A DNA stretch of 64,000 nucleotides from Heterodera schachtii (Eukaryota > Nematoda > Chromadorea > Rhabditida > Heteroderidae), in NCBI GenBank assembly GCA_023374025.1, contig SIJG01000005.1, forward strand, positions 2,067,850 through 2,131,849, given 5' to 3'. Numbering within the stretch: position 1 is the first letter of the stretch; each line of letters opens with the position of its first letter. The notes beneath the pieces were generated by a model. It was given only the letters and a program-made list of their open reading frames with translations. It did no database searches and was not told the origin of the DNA. The translations under genes and the position numbers were made by a program. This document shows, in pieces, positions 24,983-35,485 of the stretch.

Positions 24983-25589
24983 ATTATCAATTTAATTTTC
25001 CGGTCTTTGGGGTAAAAAAAGGCTAATTTAATTCCAACTGAAGCGAATTTGTGAAATCCGAATATTTATTTGCTTAAAACTCCTCTAAAATCATTGCTCT
25101 AATGGAATTTATGCAAATTATTTTTGCTTTTCTCATTTAATGCATAATTTATTTTTAATTATTCCGAGTAGACAAATGCATTTTGGTTTCTAGCTTTCAT
25201 AAAATAGAAAAATCTTTATTTTAATTTTACAACAGAAAATTTAAAAAATTTTAAGTTTGGTTATGCGGCCGAAGCCAAAAATTTTTTGTCAAAAACCAAA
25301 AAAATTAATCAAGAAATATTTATAATAAAACAGATAAATTATTTTTCCCATTCAAATTGTATAGTTAAACACATCACTTTTTTATTAGATTTTTGGCCTA
25401 ATGATAGCCATTTTTGTGATGACAACTGATTGATGTGAATCATCCAACCAACCATTACTGCTCAGAATAATTAATTCCAAATTGTTGGTTCTATTAATAT
25501 TTAAATAGACTTTTTTTAATTAATATTAATAATTAGTAAAATAAAATGCTTTTACGGAAAGAAAACAATTTACAGAATTAAATATAAAA
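24983..25589. other. Intergenic spacer upstream of the cysteine-rich gene
   Basis: A/T-rich sequence between the end of the satellite and the ATG at 25590. It must contain the promoter of the following gene, but no motif could be singled out. Confidence 0.5.
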
Positions 25590-26236
25590 ATGACCAAGTA
25601 TTTGGTTGTTGCATGCTTTCTACTGCTGAGCGTGCTGTTGTTGAACAATCGTCCAGTCTCCGCTAGTTATCAGGACGATTTGGACGATGATGACGAGGAA
25701 GTGGATCCCATGGCAGGATACACGTAATTATTTTTGAACATTAAACATTATTTTACACCAGTTTTTTAAACCCATCTGAATGTAGTCTTCTTTTTTCTTT
25801 AAAAAAAGAGCTATAACTTTAAGCAAAAACAACCAAAAATTTAAATTAAAAATTTTAAATTTGGCTCTTTCTGAGTAAAGTTTATGAATTTTTTTTAAAT
25901 GCCCATTTTGGCGATTTCACGAAACATATACCACTGATTCCGGATACAAAAAGTGCCAATGTAACCCCAAAAATCCAAAATTCGCCGTTTTTTGCAAATT
26001 TTTTGAATATTTTTAACAATAAAAGTATTTATTTTTCATTATAAATTGCATTTTTAAAGGGAGGAGCAAAAGAAGTGTTGCACGGACTGCTATAAGCTGT
26101 TTCTTTCCAAGAATGTTACATCAACCACAACGATGTGTGCGTGCTGAACTGTCGCATCGACTTGGGCATCTGTGTGAACAAAAACTGTAGCCTCACTGTG
26201 TGCCCTCGGCCCAAGGATTTCGGGTCGGTGCCATGA
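25590..26236 (+). pseudogene. Cysteine-rich secreted protein gene with one frameshift (CPRPK family)
   Basis: Exon 1 (25590-25723) encodes a signal peptide (MTKYLVVACFLLLSVLLLN...) and an acidic stretch (DDLDDDDEEVD). The intron is 25724-26059, phase 2. Exon 2 (26060-26236) reads EEQKKCCTDCYKLFLS, then must shift by one base to read ECYINHNDVCVLNC... and end CPRPKDFGSVP. The gene at 59171-59664 has the same two-exon layout, the same phase-2 intron and the matching CC-x2-C ... EC ... CPRPK pattern in one frame. The shift, near 26108-26112, is therefore either a disabling mutation or a sequencing error. Function is unknown; small secreted cysteine-rich proteins of parasitic nematodes are often effector candidates. 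Confidence 0.75.
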
Positions 26237-26545
26237 AAAGTGCCGAAGCAAAACGAGGAAAATGCAGACTGATCAGAGAGAGGGAGAGAAGATCAGAGGA
26301 GAGATGAACAGCCAATTCGAATCACTGGTGATCAGTGATAATTGCCTGACCGATGCAATTTATTTTAGTGATCGAAAGTTTTATTTGGCAAAAAGATTAA
26401 AAAGATTTGCGTTAAAACCAATGGAAATTTTTGACGAGGGTAATGCCACATTTTCATTGTTCAAATCAATTTTGGCAATTTTAATTCCAATATTGGCTTT
26501 TTCACCAGACGAATAAGACTCACAATTTTTATTTAAAAAATTTAT
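26237..26545 (+). repeat. Duplicated 3' module, copy 1
   Basis: Starting right after the stop of the cysteine-rich gene, about 300 bp match 36790-37240: 'gaacagccaattcga', 'taatgccacattttcattgt', 'ttggcaattttaatt' and 'acgaataagac' occur in the same order. An 84-residue frame (26262-26516) exists here but is not kept in the other copy, so coding is doubtful. It may be a shared 3' untranslated region moved by duplication. Confidence 0.7.
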
Positions 26546-27016
26546 TCAGTACTTTAATTCTAATTTGTAGGTTTAATTTTGTAATTTAAGAAAATTGGGG
26601 CGCGAGTGGTGCCGAGTGTTGAGGAAAATTTTGATTTTAAAAAATTTTTGTTAACATATTTTAACCAGGCAAGTCATATTTTAAAGGGTTTTTTCGGTAA
26701 AATATGTGAAAAATTAAAATTCACGAGATGAGATCCGATACGCGCTGCCAGAGGAAAACTGACATTCTTAATGATAATTAAATGCATTTTAAAAAGAAAT
26801 TCTAATATTTGTTTTTTGTTTTTGCTAAATATTTTCGCAATTTTTTGGAAATCCATCACAAAAAAGTTTAAAATTATATGCACAAAAATATTCCCAATGT
26901 CGAAAGCCAGGGCATTTATGAGAGGGATGGAGTCAATTACCCAGCTTTCTAAGTTAGGTTTTCATTTTTAAAATTATTCCTTTTTCGATTGAAAATTCAA
27001 TATAAACCGGAGCAAA
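26546..27016. other. Short intergenic stretch
   Basis: A/T-rich DNA between the 3' module and the broken HTH gene. No gene, repeat or structural signal could be supported. Confidence 0.4.
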
Positions 27017-27435
27017 AATCACTCTGATCACGTGGATGAGGAGCACTCCTTTTTGCATCTGATCAGTGTTGAAAATCCAATTCCCATTTCCTTGGCAATT
27101 TTGTCACTCATTTTCGGATTTGCTTCTTTTATTTCAAAATAATGCTTCATCTTTTCTAATTTGTCCTCGGTGGAATATTTACTTGGTGCTTAATGAAATA
27201 TTATTTTATTATTATTTAAAATAAATTTCTCTCAATTTTATGGTATTTTGGTAGCAATTCTTTTTTCCATTTCCAAAATGTTGCTTCATTAATTCTTAAT
27301 TCCTTCACAAATTGTTTCTATTTTCCATGGCGATATAAACTTTTAAATTCATTAAATCGTTCAATGAATTTGCGCCTTTTCTGCTCATAAAGTCGCTTTT
27401 TGAGTTTGTTTTTATTTGAATTTATTCGTTTAAAA
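27017..27435 (-). pseudogene. Secreted-HTH family, copy A (truncated, nonsense mutation)
   Basis: On the minus strand 27435-27249 reads KKRLYEQKRRKFIERFNEFK and YRHGK, then a TAG where intact copies have CAG, then KQFVKELRINEATFWKWKKE. After a short intron, 27192-27020 reads the third HTH exon (STEDKLEKMKHYFEIKEANP). The first half of the gene, with the signal peptide, is missing; the boundary coincides with the hAT-like element at 27436. The copy is dead. Confidence 0.85.
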
Positions 27436-28343
27436 TAGAGTGCAGCGGGACCGGGACCGGGCCGGGAATTCCCGGTCCCGGGTTTTGAAAAGCTCAGGTC
27501 CCGGTCCCGGTCCCGGTAGGGCAACCGGGAACCGGGAAAAACAAGCACTGGTAAGAATGGGGGTCTGAGTGAAAATTAGTGATGAAAATTAGAGTTAAAG
27601 GGAAAAATTTAAAAAATATATGAAATATATTCTTTAAAAGTATAGTGGCTAATCTCCTTGAATTTTCCCTTCTTCTTTCACGTAGTTCAATCCCTCTACA
27701 GAAATTAAATTATTTTTAATTTTCTTTTTGTATACCCATCGATTTCCTATAGACAAAATATGATTCTTCCATTTTTTTTAATCGACACATATTTTATCAT
27801 TTTTTAAATGAAAATCCATATTAAATTGTTGAGCCTAGTATTATTAAAAGCCAACCTTTTTGTTGAAAATCTGTTAACAAATTACACTCAAATTTTCAAA
27901 ATTTCCCCCGGCGGCGCCTATCGGCACCGCCGGACCCCTTTCCTCCCTTAAAATTTTTTGGAAAAACCGCGCCGAAAAAAATGATGTGAAAAGTAAATTT
28001 AAATTTCAAATAATATTCGACCATATAGCCCAAATGATTAATTGTTTGAAATAACTGAAATAAATTAAAATCAAAATTTTAATTAATTTAATTTAGCTTT
28101 AACTTTTGGATTTTATTAAATAAAAAACAAAATAAAAATTTAATTTTGTATTATTTTCAGTTGAAAAAAATTAAAATTTGAATTTTTTCAAAAACTTTTG
28201 AATTTTTAAAAATTCCCGGTTGGTCCCGGTTCCCGGTCCCGGTCCCGAAGAAACTCGAGGTCCCGGTCCCGGTCCCGGCTTCTCAGGTCCCGGCAAGTCC
28301 CGGTCCCGGTTTTGCCCAAAATTCCCAGTCCCGCTGCACTCTA
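27436..28343. mobile_element. hAT-like element with CCCGGTCCCGG subterminal repeats
   Basis: The termini TAGAGTGCAGCGGGACCGGG (left) and TAGAGTGCAGCGGGACTGGG (right, inverted) face each other. Both ends carry blocks of repeated GGTCCC / GGGACC. The presumed 8-bp duplications (GTTTAAAA and GTTTTTAG) match at only five positions, so the insertion is old or rearranged. It contains GC hairpin copy 3 and interrupts HTH copy A. Confidence 0.75.
27908..27933. repeat. GC hairpin, copy 3
   Basis: CCGGCGGCGCC, loop TATC, GGCACCGCCGG. The inverted arms differ at one position (C opposite A). Confidence 0.85.
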
Positions 28344-29116
28344 GTTTTTAGTCATCACTTTTTTGTGTCAACTAATTTTTTTGAAATTTTACAGCCATTA
28401 ATGAATATCAAGCGCTTTAAAACTGTAGCAAGCTTGTTGAATTGGAATGAAACAAAAAATTTACAGCGTTTGGCGCCAAAATGGCTGGCGCCAAAGTGGG
28501 CGGTTCCAGATTCATTGTAAAAAATGCAATGCTTCAAAAGCAACCCTGAATTTTAGAAATGACCCAACAACTGAAAACGGATGGAGTTATTTTTGAGTCA
28601 TCATGCACCAAAACGCTGCGCATTTTCGACTTGCACGGCACCAACATGGGCTAACAATCAATCACTCTATTTTTAACCATTCCGATCAAATCATTCACCG
28701 GCTTCCATGCAAATTTTTGCTTTTGCTTTCGGCGATCATTTATCTCATAAAAGTATGTCGCTCTCTCATTGTCCATTTGGCTATTACTCATTTTGCTAAT
28801 CCTTCACACAATCAAATCATAACCAATAAATAATTATGGATGGTCAATTTTTACAGTTTGGAAACGGGACAAATTAATATTCAAGATCAAAGCGAAATAG
28901 TCCCCTCATTTTGTGGATAAAGTGAAATTTATTCAAAATTTAAAAATCAATTTTTTAATTAAAATAATTATTTTATGCTTGAAAAAACCTAACAAACGAA
29001 TGGCAATTAATGCTATCATGATGGATAACAGTTTCACGTTTGTAATATTTCCATTTCAATCTCATTTGGGTTCCTATTAATGTTACCAGAATTGGGAGAA
29101 CATTTGAATATGAAAA
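28344..29116. other. Intergenic stretch without a supportable gene
   Basis: About 770 bp. A 76-residue frame at 28603-28830 contains a hydrophobic run but no splice or domain support. Short inverted 'ggcgccaaaatgg / ctggcgccaaag' words occur near 28470. Nothing more can be said. Confidence 0.4.
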
Positions 29117-29904
29117 TTAGAAAAAAATCATAACGAACACAAAGCTTAGGACAAGAAAAGCCCAACATAATTGGCACGAACGGTTAAAATAGATCCAATA
29201 CATCATGAGAAAGAAAGCGGAAATGGAAAGATAGCAAAAGATAAACAGCACAGCACATAGCCAATTTGGATGACGAATTTGATTCAAAATTGTATTCATT
29301 TGTGCGCGAAAATCCACACGTCGGTGCCGTCGTGGAACAAGCGCAATTTGTTGATTTTGGCAAAAATTTTCTATCTTAGAAGCTGAAATTTTAAACCATT
29401 CTGAGCGCTGATTAAAGTATCATTCTGTTATAAATATCCTTATTAATAAAAATTACCTTCAGATGACTTCAAAAAACCGGCAAGCTTTAAATAAAAGGTT
29501 GTTTTGAGTTTTTCCAAATTTTGTTCGGTATAATCTTTTGTTAATTGGTCCGTAAATTTAATTGCATTTGAAATATTGAAAATGATTTTTTCTTCTTTAT
29601 TTTTAAATGCATTTTGAATATTTTCTTTAACCTTTTTATCATTTTCCAAATGTTTTGCCAATTCAATTGCCATTTTTCCGACTTTTTCTGTGCAACCATT
29701 TATCAATTAATTGGTTATCAGTAGTAAAAAATGCTTTTATAGCTGCTTTAATCAAATATTTTCCGCTCTTAATTTTTGTGTCTAAAAATTGTATTTTAAT
29801 AGATTTAAACAAATTTATTTACCATGTTCATTTTTTATTTCATTACATTCCTTCCCAACAATAAACATACGAAATGGAAAAAAGAAACAGCAAATGCGAC
29901 TCAT
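29117..29904 (-). CDS. Unrecognised three-exon membrane protein gene, one internal frameshift
   Basis: Minus exons: 29904-29823 (MSRICCFFFPFRMFIVGKEC..., signal- or anchor-like start), 29781-29457 (Lys/Glu-rich, helical: MAIELAKHLENDKKVKEN, LTKDYTEQNLEKLKTTF) and 29382-29117 (FCQNQQIALVPRRHRRVD, then two hydrophobic segments: LCAVLFIFCYLSISAFFLMM and CWAFLVLSFVFVMIFF). The junctions are GT-AG and the phases fit (1 and 1). Within exon 2 the frame must shift by one base near 29706, so this copy is either a pseudogene or carries a sequence error. The product would be about 220 residues with two C-terminal membrane helices. I do not recognise the family. Confidence 0.55.
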
Positions 29905-30106
29905 TAATTATTATATAAAATAATTGCTATATAATTGATAATCTAATTTTCTTGTTTTAATATAATAAGATAAATAAAATGCTGAAATATTATTTGCGTT
30001 TGATAATATGAATATTTTCGTTGGAAATGCATCATAATATTTTTTATTTTTTACATATATATTATAAATCTACAAATTTATGACGCAATAAATGGAAAAC
30101 CAATAG

Positions 30107-30517
30107 GTGAAACCACCGGGGACACAGTTCAACTTTTCATTTTATTGCGTGCCAACCTTAGTTCATTCATTCGTCCGGCACTTTTAAAATATTTTTTAAT
30201 TAGTGAAACAAAAAGCATAGGAAATTTTAACGTTTGTCCCATTAGTGTTGCGGCGACAAAATTTGTCGGGCAAAATTCAGGGAGCCACCCTTTCGTCGGG
30301 GAGGAAAAAATGGATTTTCTTTTTTCACGACACTCTCATCCAATTTTTGTAGTGCATCAGACAACCTTCGTAATTAGTCAAACCGCAACGTTTAGCAACA
30401 CTGATTCCATTAATCAAACAGCGACTGAATTATGATCGGGTTGCCAAAATGAAGTTTTTAAAAGCCTCTTATAAGCCTAATTAAAGAAATATTCCAAATT
30501 ATATAATTAATTAATTT
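30107..30517 (+). pseudogene. 5' flank of a deleted third sre locus
   Basis: The block 'gcgtgccaaccttagttcat...' to 'ccattagtgttgcg' matches 38030-38130 upstream of sre gene 1. The following part, to 'aaagcctcttataagcctaa', matches in inverse the 5' region of sre gene 2 (about 42770-43200). It leads directly into sre exon 5 at 30518, so exons 1-4 have been lost. Confidence 0.75.
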
Positions 30518-30695
30518 CTTCCACCCTTTGCTTCATCGAAAAGCATGTTTGGCATTTCAAAAATTCAATTCCCTTTTTTGCGGCTCATCTGTTGCACCCG
30601 TTGATGAAGTTGTTTCAGTGCCATTACAAAATTTTGCGGAGAAAAATGCGCAGACGGAGGCCTATTTTCAACAGCTGAAAGAGACATGGAACTGA
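30518..30695 (+). pseudogene. Orphan last exon of an Sre chemoreceptor gene
   Basis: The frame reads FHPLLHRKACLAFQKF and ends AYFQQLKETWN-stop, matching exon 5 of the two intact sre genes over its full 178 nt. The acceptor AG is lost (aatttctt replaces attcag) and no exons 1-4 are found upstream. The reading frame is still open, which suggests the deletion is fairly recent. Confidence 0.88.
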
Positions 30696-31255
30696 TCAAA
30701 ATCTTTTTATGTGAATTTTTTTTTTAGTAAATGGTCAGGACATTGAAATGATTCGAATCAATGAATCTTATAAATATTTGAAAATCGTTAAAAATCTGAT
30801 TTTTTGATTCTGATTGCGCTGAAATATACGATTTGAAAATTTAATCCCCAAAATTGTTGAAAACCCGTAATGGAAGGTGAAAAACATTAATCTATTTTTT
30901 TGATCGATAAATTGTAAAAATAACTGATTTTAATCAATTTCGCAAAATGTTCTGATTTTCGACCCCAAAATCTGATTTTTTTGGGCCTGATGCTCTGATT
31001 TTGAAAAATTTCGATCCAATCCCTGAACTAAACCAACGCAGAAAAGTACATAAAAATGAGAGCACTCGCCACTTGACCAAGTGTATGAATTTATTGAAGG
31101 CAAACGTTGTAAAACAAAAATTTATTTAAACGAAATTATTTCTCAAAGTTCACTAAAAGGCAATTTTTAGCGGTGTAAAAAATCTCAGTCTCTAAAGTCT
31201 CGAAGACGGAGACCAAAAAACTCGAGAATTTTCTCGAGACCGGAACTCTCGACCA

Positions 31256-31320
31256 GCACAAGCCCATCCGTCGCCAAATATTTCATCAAATTCGGTCGGA
31301 TTTTGCCGGATTCAATTACA
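31256..31320 (-). pseudogene. Secreted-HTH family, copy B (short fragment)
   Basis: The minus strand reads IESGKIRPN, then shifts frame, over the same bases as copy C at about 40380-40440 (tccgtcgccaaatatttc, ggtcggattttgccggattc). Only the region just after the signal peptide remains. As at copy C, it lies 3' of an sre last exon. Confidence 0.8.
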
Positions 31321-32591
31321 AAAATATTAAAAAATATATCACTTTGTTTTTGTGTTCATTAAATAAAGAAGGGTAAAAGAGAAATTCCCCACTCAATTTG
31401 TTCCTCATCATTTCCTTCATTGCGTTTTTTACATTTTTTCTCGGGCCGTGTCGACAACCGATCAGTAAATCCCTTTTTCCTTTATTATTCTGCCTAATCG
31501 TTTTGTTATTTATTCGTTCGAATTGGGATTTAATTACTAGAGCTCCAATTTTTAGGTTTAATGGTCTAAGCACGAAAAACAAGTTTTTTTGGTGGTTGTT
31601 AAGCTACTTTTCGAGTTATTAATGCCTATTTTCTAAGTTTTTCTTTTTTTAGCGCCTAAAAAGCCTAAAAAATTTTGAGAGAGCATATTTTTGCCTATTT
31701 TGGCATTTTTCCGAAAATTATTAATAAAAATGCAATAAAAAGGAAAAATACACCCCTAAGAAATGAAAAATTTCTCAAAAATTCATCTACAAGATTTATT
31801 TATTTATTTTCTCGACAAGAATTTTGATTTTTAAAATTGTGTATCTCAATATTGATATTGCTTAAGTTTATTACTTTTTGAATAAAATTTGTCATTTTAT
31901 AGCCAATGTTAGCCTATTACTAGGGTTGTAAATTAGGTGCTACAATTGCGGACCGGCAATTGCGGACCGGACAATTGCGGACGACAATTGCGGTCGACAA
32001 TTGCGGACCGTACTTTTGCGGACGACAATTGCGGACGACAATTGCGGACCTTACTTTTGCGGACGACAATTGCGGACGACAATTGCGGACCGTACTTTTG
32101 CGGACGACAATTGCGGACGACAATTGCGGACCGTACTTTTGCGGACCGTACTTTTGCCAAAAAATTAACTGGAAGGGTGGGCCTCGTCAGTACGATCCCT
32201 TCCGTATTACAAATTTGAAAACCTAAGTGTGTTTCGGCCCTTCCGTAGACACACCAAATAAGAAAGCTCACAGCAATAAATTAATAAATAACAAATAGAA
32301 AGCACAATTAAGGAGAAAAAAGCAAAGCATAGGATGATAAAGCTATAATATGTTTATTTTATTGGCTTGCTGAAGGCCCAACAACAGCTTCTACAAATAC
32401 AACTTATGAACATAAAAATAACTCAAGACTTTTTCCATTCATCAAAGCATACATAAGCACTATAGCCATTGCTTTTCGTGATCGTCCAATTTTTCTATCC
32501 CCACCATCTTTAGCTAAATTACTTATTTAAATTTAATTATTCCAAAATTTCTTACTGTAAAAGCAAATTTCCTTAACATGGCTCCGTCCGG

Positions 32592-32807
32592 TTATGTTTC
32601 AAATTTTTCGACTAGCATCTCGATTAAGTCCTCAAGTAATTGTGCAGTTATTGCTCCACCGAGGGCACCGATTGTCGCGCTTGTTAAAATATGCGCACTC
32701 TTTAGAGTTTTTAGTGTTTTGGCGGCTTGGTAAAGGGTAGCAATTGGGTGGCAATTGCTCACAACAAATAAATTGGTCAGAAAAAGGATTTTTGACAATA
32801 ATTTCAT
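32592..32807 (-). CDS. Small secreted protein carried inside the MULE (71 aa)
   Basis: Single exon on the minus strand. Residues 1-20 form a signal peptide (MKLLSKILFLTNLFVVSNCH). The mature part contains a repeated-looking Ala/Lys/Leu helix (YQAAKTLKTLKSAHILTSAT) and a Gly/Ala stretch (IGALGGAITAQLLEDLIEML), so it may form an amphipathic helix. It has no mature cysteine. A TATA-like AGTATAAAAA lies about 35-45 bp upstream (32841-32850), and a 67-bp direct repeat follows further upstream. It is oriented against the transposase. I do not recognise a family. Passenger genes occur in plant Pack-MULEs; whether this is captured host DNA is inference. Confidence 0.65.
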   Translation of the reverse strand: MKLLSKILFLTNLFVVSNCHPIATLYQAAKTLKTLKSAHILTSATIGALGGAITAQLLEDLIEMLVEKFET

Positions 32808-32840
32808 TTTTAATTAATTAATTAATTTGGTTACACAGTG

Positions 32841-32850
32841 TTTTTATACT
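32841..32850 (-). promoter_or_regulatory. TATA-box-like site of the MULE passenger gene
   Basis: The minus strand reads AGTATAAAAA, ending 34 bp before the ATG at 32807. Position and sequence fit a core promoter TATA box. Confidence 0.5.
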
Positions 32851-32869
32851 GAAAATCAGTACTAATTGC

Positions 32870-33040
32870 GTTGTTAAATTGCCCAAGGCTCTTTAAAAAG
32901 GAAAAATATTTTTGTTTTGTCGCTCGGAAAAGTTGCGTTGCTAAATTGCCCAAGGCTCTTTAAAAAGGAAAAATATTTTTGTTTTGTCGCTCGGAAAAGT
33001 TGCGTTGCTAAATTGCCCAAGGCTCTTTAAAAAGGAAAGA
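32870..33040. repeat. 67-bp tandem repeat upstream of the MULE passenger gene
   Basis: GCCCAAGGCTCTTTAAAAAG starts at 32881, 32948 and 33015, a 67-bp period with 2.5 copies. It lies immediately upstream of the TATA-like site of the secreted-protein gene, so it could act as promoter repeats. Confidence 0.9.
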
Positions 33041-33237
33041 ACAAAATAAATAAATTACTCTTCATAAACAAATAATGTACAAATTTCGCAATAGAATATA
33101 TTTGCCAGCGCAGAATATTTATTTTTTCATTTTTATTTTTTATTTCATATTATTTATATGAAACATTTTTTATTTCTTTTTTTTATTTCATATTATTTAT
33201 ATGAAACATTTTTTTTTATTTCTTTTAACTTCTAATC

Positions 33238-34522
33238 TTCGCCGTTTATACAACGGAGTTAGAACAGAAAGAGGCAGAGAGCTTCTCTTTTTTGAAGGCT
33301 TTGAATATAGAAAAAAAGGTATGTGGTAAGAATCGGGTGCAAAAATGTCTTTTAAAAATAATAATAATAATAAAAATAAAAATAATAATAAAAATAATAA
33401 TAATAATAAAAATAATAATAATAATAACAATAATGAATAATAATACAAATTCTGCTTTAGTTGTACCGAATCAGCTATTGCAACTTTATACCATAAATGT
33501 TTTAATTGAAACAGCTAGTTTTGCAAGCGGTTACATTTTAATGCAAAATAAGACCCAAAATACTTACTTCAGAGCTTTTCAGGTTTTGGTGTAGAACAAA
33601 TTTTGCAAAAAAAACTCATAAATAGGCTTTAAACAATCACATTCAAATTGCACCACAAACCCTCATGTTGGATTTCGAAATTGGTAATGTAATCAAATGT
33701 ATTTGTTTTATGCAATAATAGGTGCCAGAAACGCGTTTTTGCAAGCATTTGATCCACATTTAACAATTCGGCACTGTATTTTCCACATGGGCCAGTCAAT
33801 TATCCGCAGAGTTCAGACTGATGGATTTATACAGTTGTATACCAACAACGAGGATTACAGAAAATTAGTTCGCAGTCTTACTGCACTCTCATTTTTAAGG
33901 GTTGAACAGGTTATTCCTGCTTTCAACCTTTTGAGAGCAAGAATGAACCTGTTACAATTCCAAAACAACGCGGATTCAATCTTAGACTATTTTGGCAGGT
34001 CCACTGATATTAGGAAATTAAATAAAATCTAGGTTAGGTTGAAAAAATGAATGAGTCCTATTTAAGAACTTATGTCATTCGGCCAAATGGGGCTGATCCA
34101 TTGTTTGTGCCAACTTCATGGAACCATCACGATTCAATCATTGGAAATCTGGCACGTACGAACAACGCACAAGAAGCCTTTCATTTGGCATTGAGAAGAC
34201 AATTTGCCAAAGAACATCCCCCTCTATCACGGTAAAAATGTGTCAAGATTTTAATATAAAAATTTCTTAAAGGCTCATTAATGTCTTAAAAAGTGAAGAA
34301 AGAATTGCAACAGATAGATTAAGAGAATATGAAGTTGACAACACACGGGGGATAAATCTTCGACCAAGAGCAAAAAAGTATAGAGAAAATGATGCAGCAA
34401 TTAAACGAATGGTAATGGTATTCGATGAGATTGAAGAACCGACCGATCAACAGTATTTAGACCATCTTAGAGCTTTACAATATAGACTAGCGGGAAACGT
34501 CATCGATAATTGGGGCCAATAA
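33238..34522 (+). pseudogene. MULE transposase, internally deleted
   Basis: 33238-33324 reads RTERGRELLFFEGFEYRKK, like the start of a FLYWCH zinc finger. After a microsatellite, 33463-33582 reads LLQLYTINVLIETASF, GYILMQNKTQNTYFRAF; the intron 33583-33625 is removed; 33626-33683 reads ALNNHIQIAPQTLMLDFEIG (catalytic Asp in DFE); the intron is 33684-33721; then ARNAFLQAFDPHLTIRHCIFH with the C-x2-H motif, and AF-type helical sequence. 34047 onward reads SWNHHDSIIGNLARTNNAQE, typical of the MULE C-terminal half, and the last exon ends at 34522. Most of the FLYWCH and the segment with the first catalytic Asp are missing, and the junction near 34000-34045 does not keep frame. Not autonomous. Confidence 0.8.
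33352..33436. repeat. (AAT)n microsatellite at the transposase deletion point
   Basis: AATAATAAT/AAAATAATA tract of about 85 bp located exactly where the N-terminal catalytic part of the transposase is missing. Confidence 0.95.
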
Positions 34523-35384
34523 TTTTTGTGATATCGTAGAAGCTGTTGTTGGGCCTTCAGCAAGCCAATAAAATAAACATATTATAGCTTTATCATCCTA
34601 TGCTTTGCTTTTTTCTCCTTAATTGTGCTTTCTATTTGTTATTTATTAATTTATTGCTGTGAGCTTTCTTATTTGGTGTGTCTACGGAAGGGCCGAAATA
34701 CACTTAGGTTTTCAAATTTGTAATACGGAAGGGATCGTACTGACGAGGCCCACCCTTCCAGTTAATTTTTTGGCAAAAGTACGGTCCGCAAAAGTACGGT
34801 CCGCAATTGTCGTCCGCAATTGTCGTCCGCAAAAGTACGGTCCGCAATTGTCGTCCGCAATTGTCGTCCGCAAAAGTAAGGTCCGCAATTGTCGTCCGCA
34901 ATTGTCGTCCGCAAAAGTACGGTCCGCAATTGTCGACCGCAATTGTCGTCCGCAATTGTCCGGTCCGCAATTGCCGGTCCGCAATTGTCGTACCGCCGTA
35001 AATTATATGGATTAACATATTTTTTCTGCACATATGCTTTGAAGAAAAGGGCAAAAATAGCATTTCTGTGTTAAAATTTTTTGATTTGGTGAAGGTTTTT
35101 AGTGCAAATAAAAGCATATTTTAGGGGTTTTCGAGAATAAATGCATAGTTCGGCAATTTTTGGCAAATTTTCACAAGAAAAATGCAAAAAAAAGCGAAAA
35201 ATACACCCCTAAAGATAGACTTTTTGGAAATTTTTAAAAATTACACCTCAATAATACGAAAAATTTGCGTTTTCGTCGTCATTTTGGGATTTTCACCATT
35301 TTTTTTGCGATTTTTCTTTTTTTAAGTGCGTAATTTTTTTGAAATTGGCAAACTGGAGGTTTTTTATACGGTTGTAGGACATTT

Positions 35385-35485
35385 GCGGTCCGGACATTTG
35401 CGGCCATGTCCGATTTTCAGCAGGCCGCAAATGTCTGGACCGCAAATGTCCGGGCCGCAAATGTCCGGACCGCAAATGTCTTAAC
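35385..35485. repeat. Subterminal GCGG-type repeats of the outer hAT-like element
   Basis: About seven words of the form GACATTTGCGG(T/A)CCGG in both orientations, around a central CATGTCCGATTTTCAGCAGG. They resemble in style, but not in sequence, the MULE subrepeats. Confidence 0.75.

Larger units (their letters stand above)
31942..34988 (+). mobile_element. Mutator-like element (MULE) with 453-bp inverted repeats
   Basis: The inverted repeats 31942-32394 and 34536-34988 are equal in length and nearly identical, for example one change in GTGTTTCGG versus GTATTTCGG. Their outer parts are built of subrepeats GCGGACGACAATTGCGGACC and CGTACTTTTGCGGAC. Between them lie a transposase remnant (plus strand) and a small secreted-protein gene (minus strand). 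Long, subrepeat-rich inverted repeats and a MULE-type transposase define the superfamily. A 9-bp target duplication expected for MULEs was not found. Near-identical repeats imply recent activity, presumably with help from an intact copy elsewhere. Confidence 0.85.

Noticed and set aside
26262..26516. 84-residue frame after the cysteine-rich gene as a separate gene
   Set aside because: The homologous segment at 36.8-37.2 kb does not keep the frame, so it is more likely untranslated repeated sequence.
31920..32270. Open frames with repeated TIADDNCGRQL or VRNCRPQLSS
   Set aside because: These are translations of the MULE subterminal subrepeats, open in several frames on both strands and mirrored at 34660-35117. 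They are not genes.
33292..33440. Asn/Ile/Lys-rich N-terminus before the transposase fragment
   Set aside because: It is a translated AAT microsatellite. The transposase similarity only starts after it, at a probable acceptor (ctttag).
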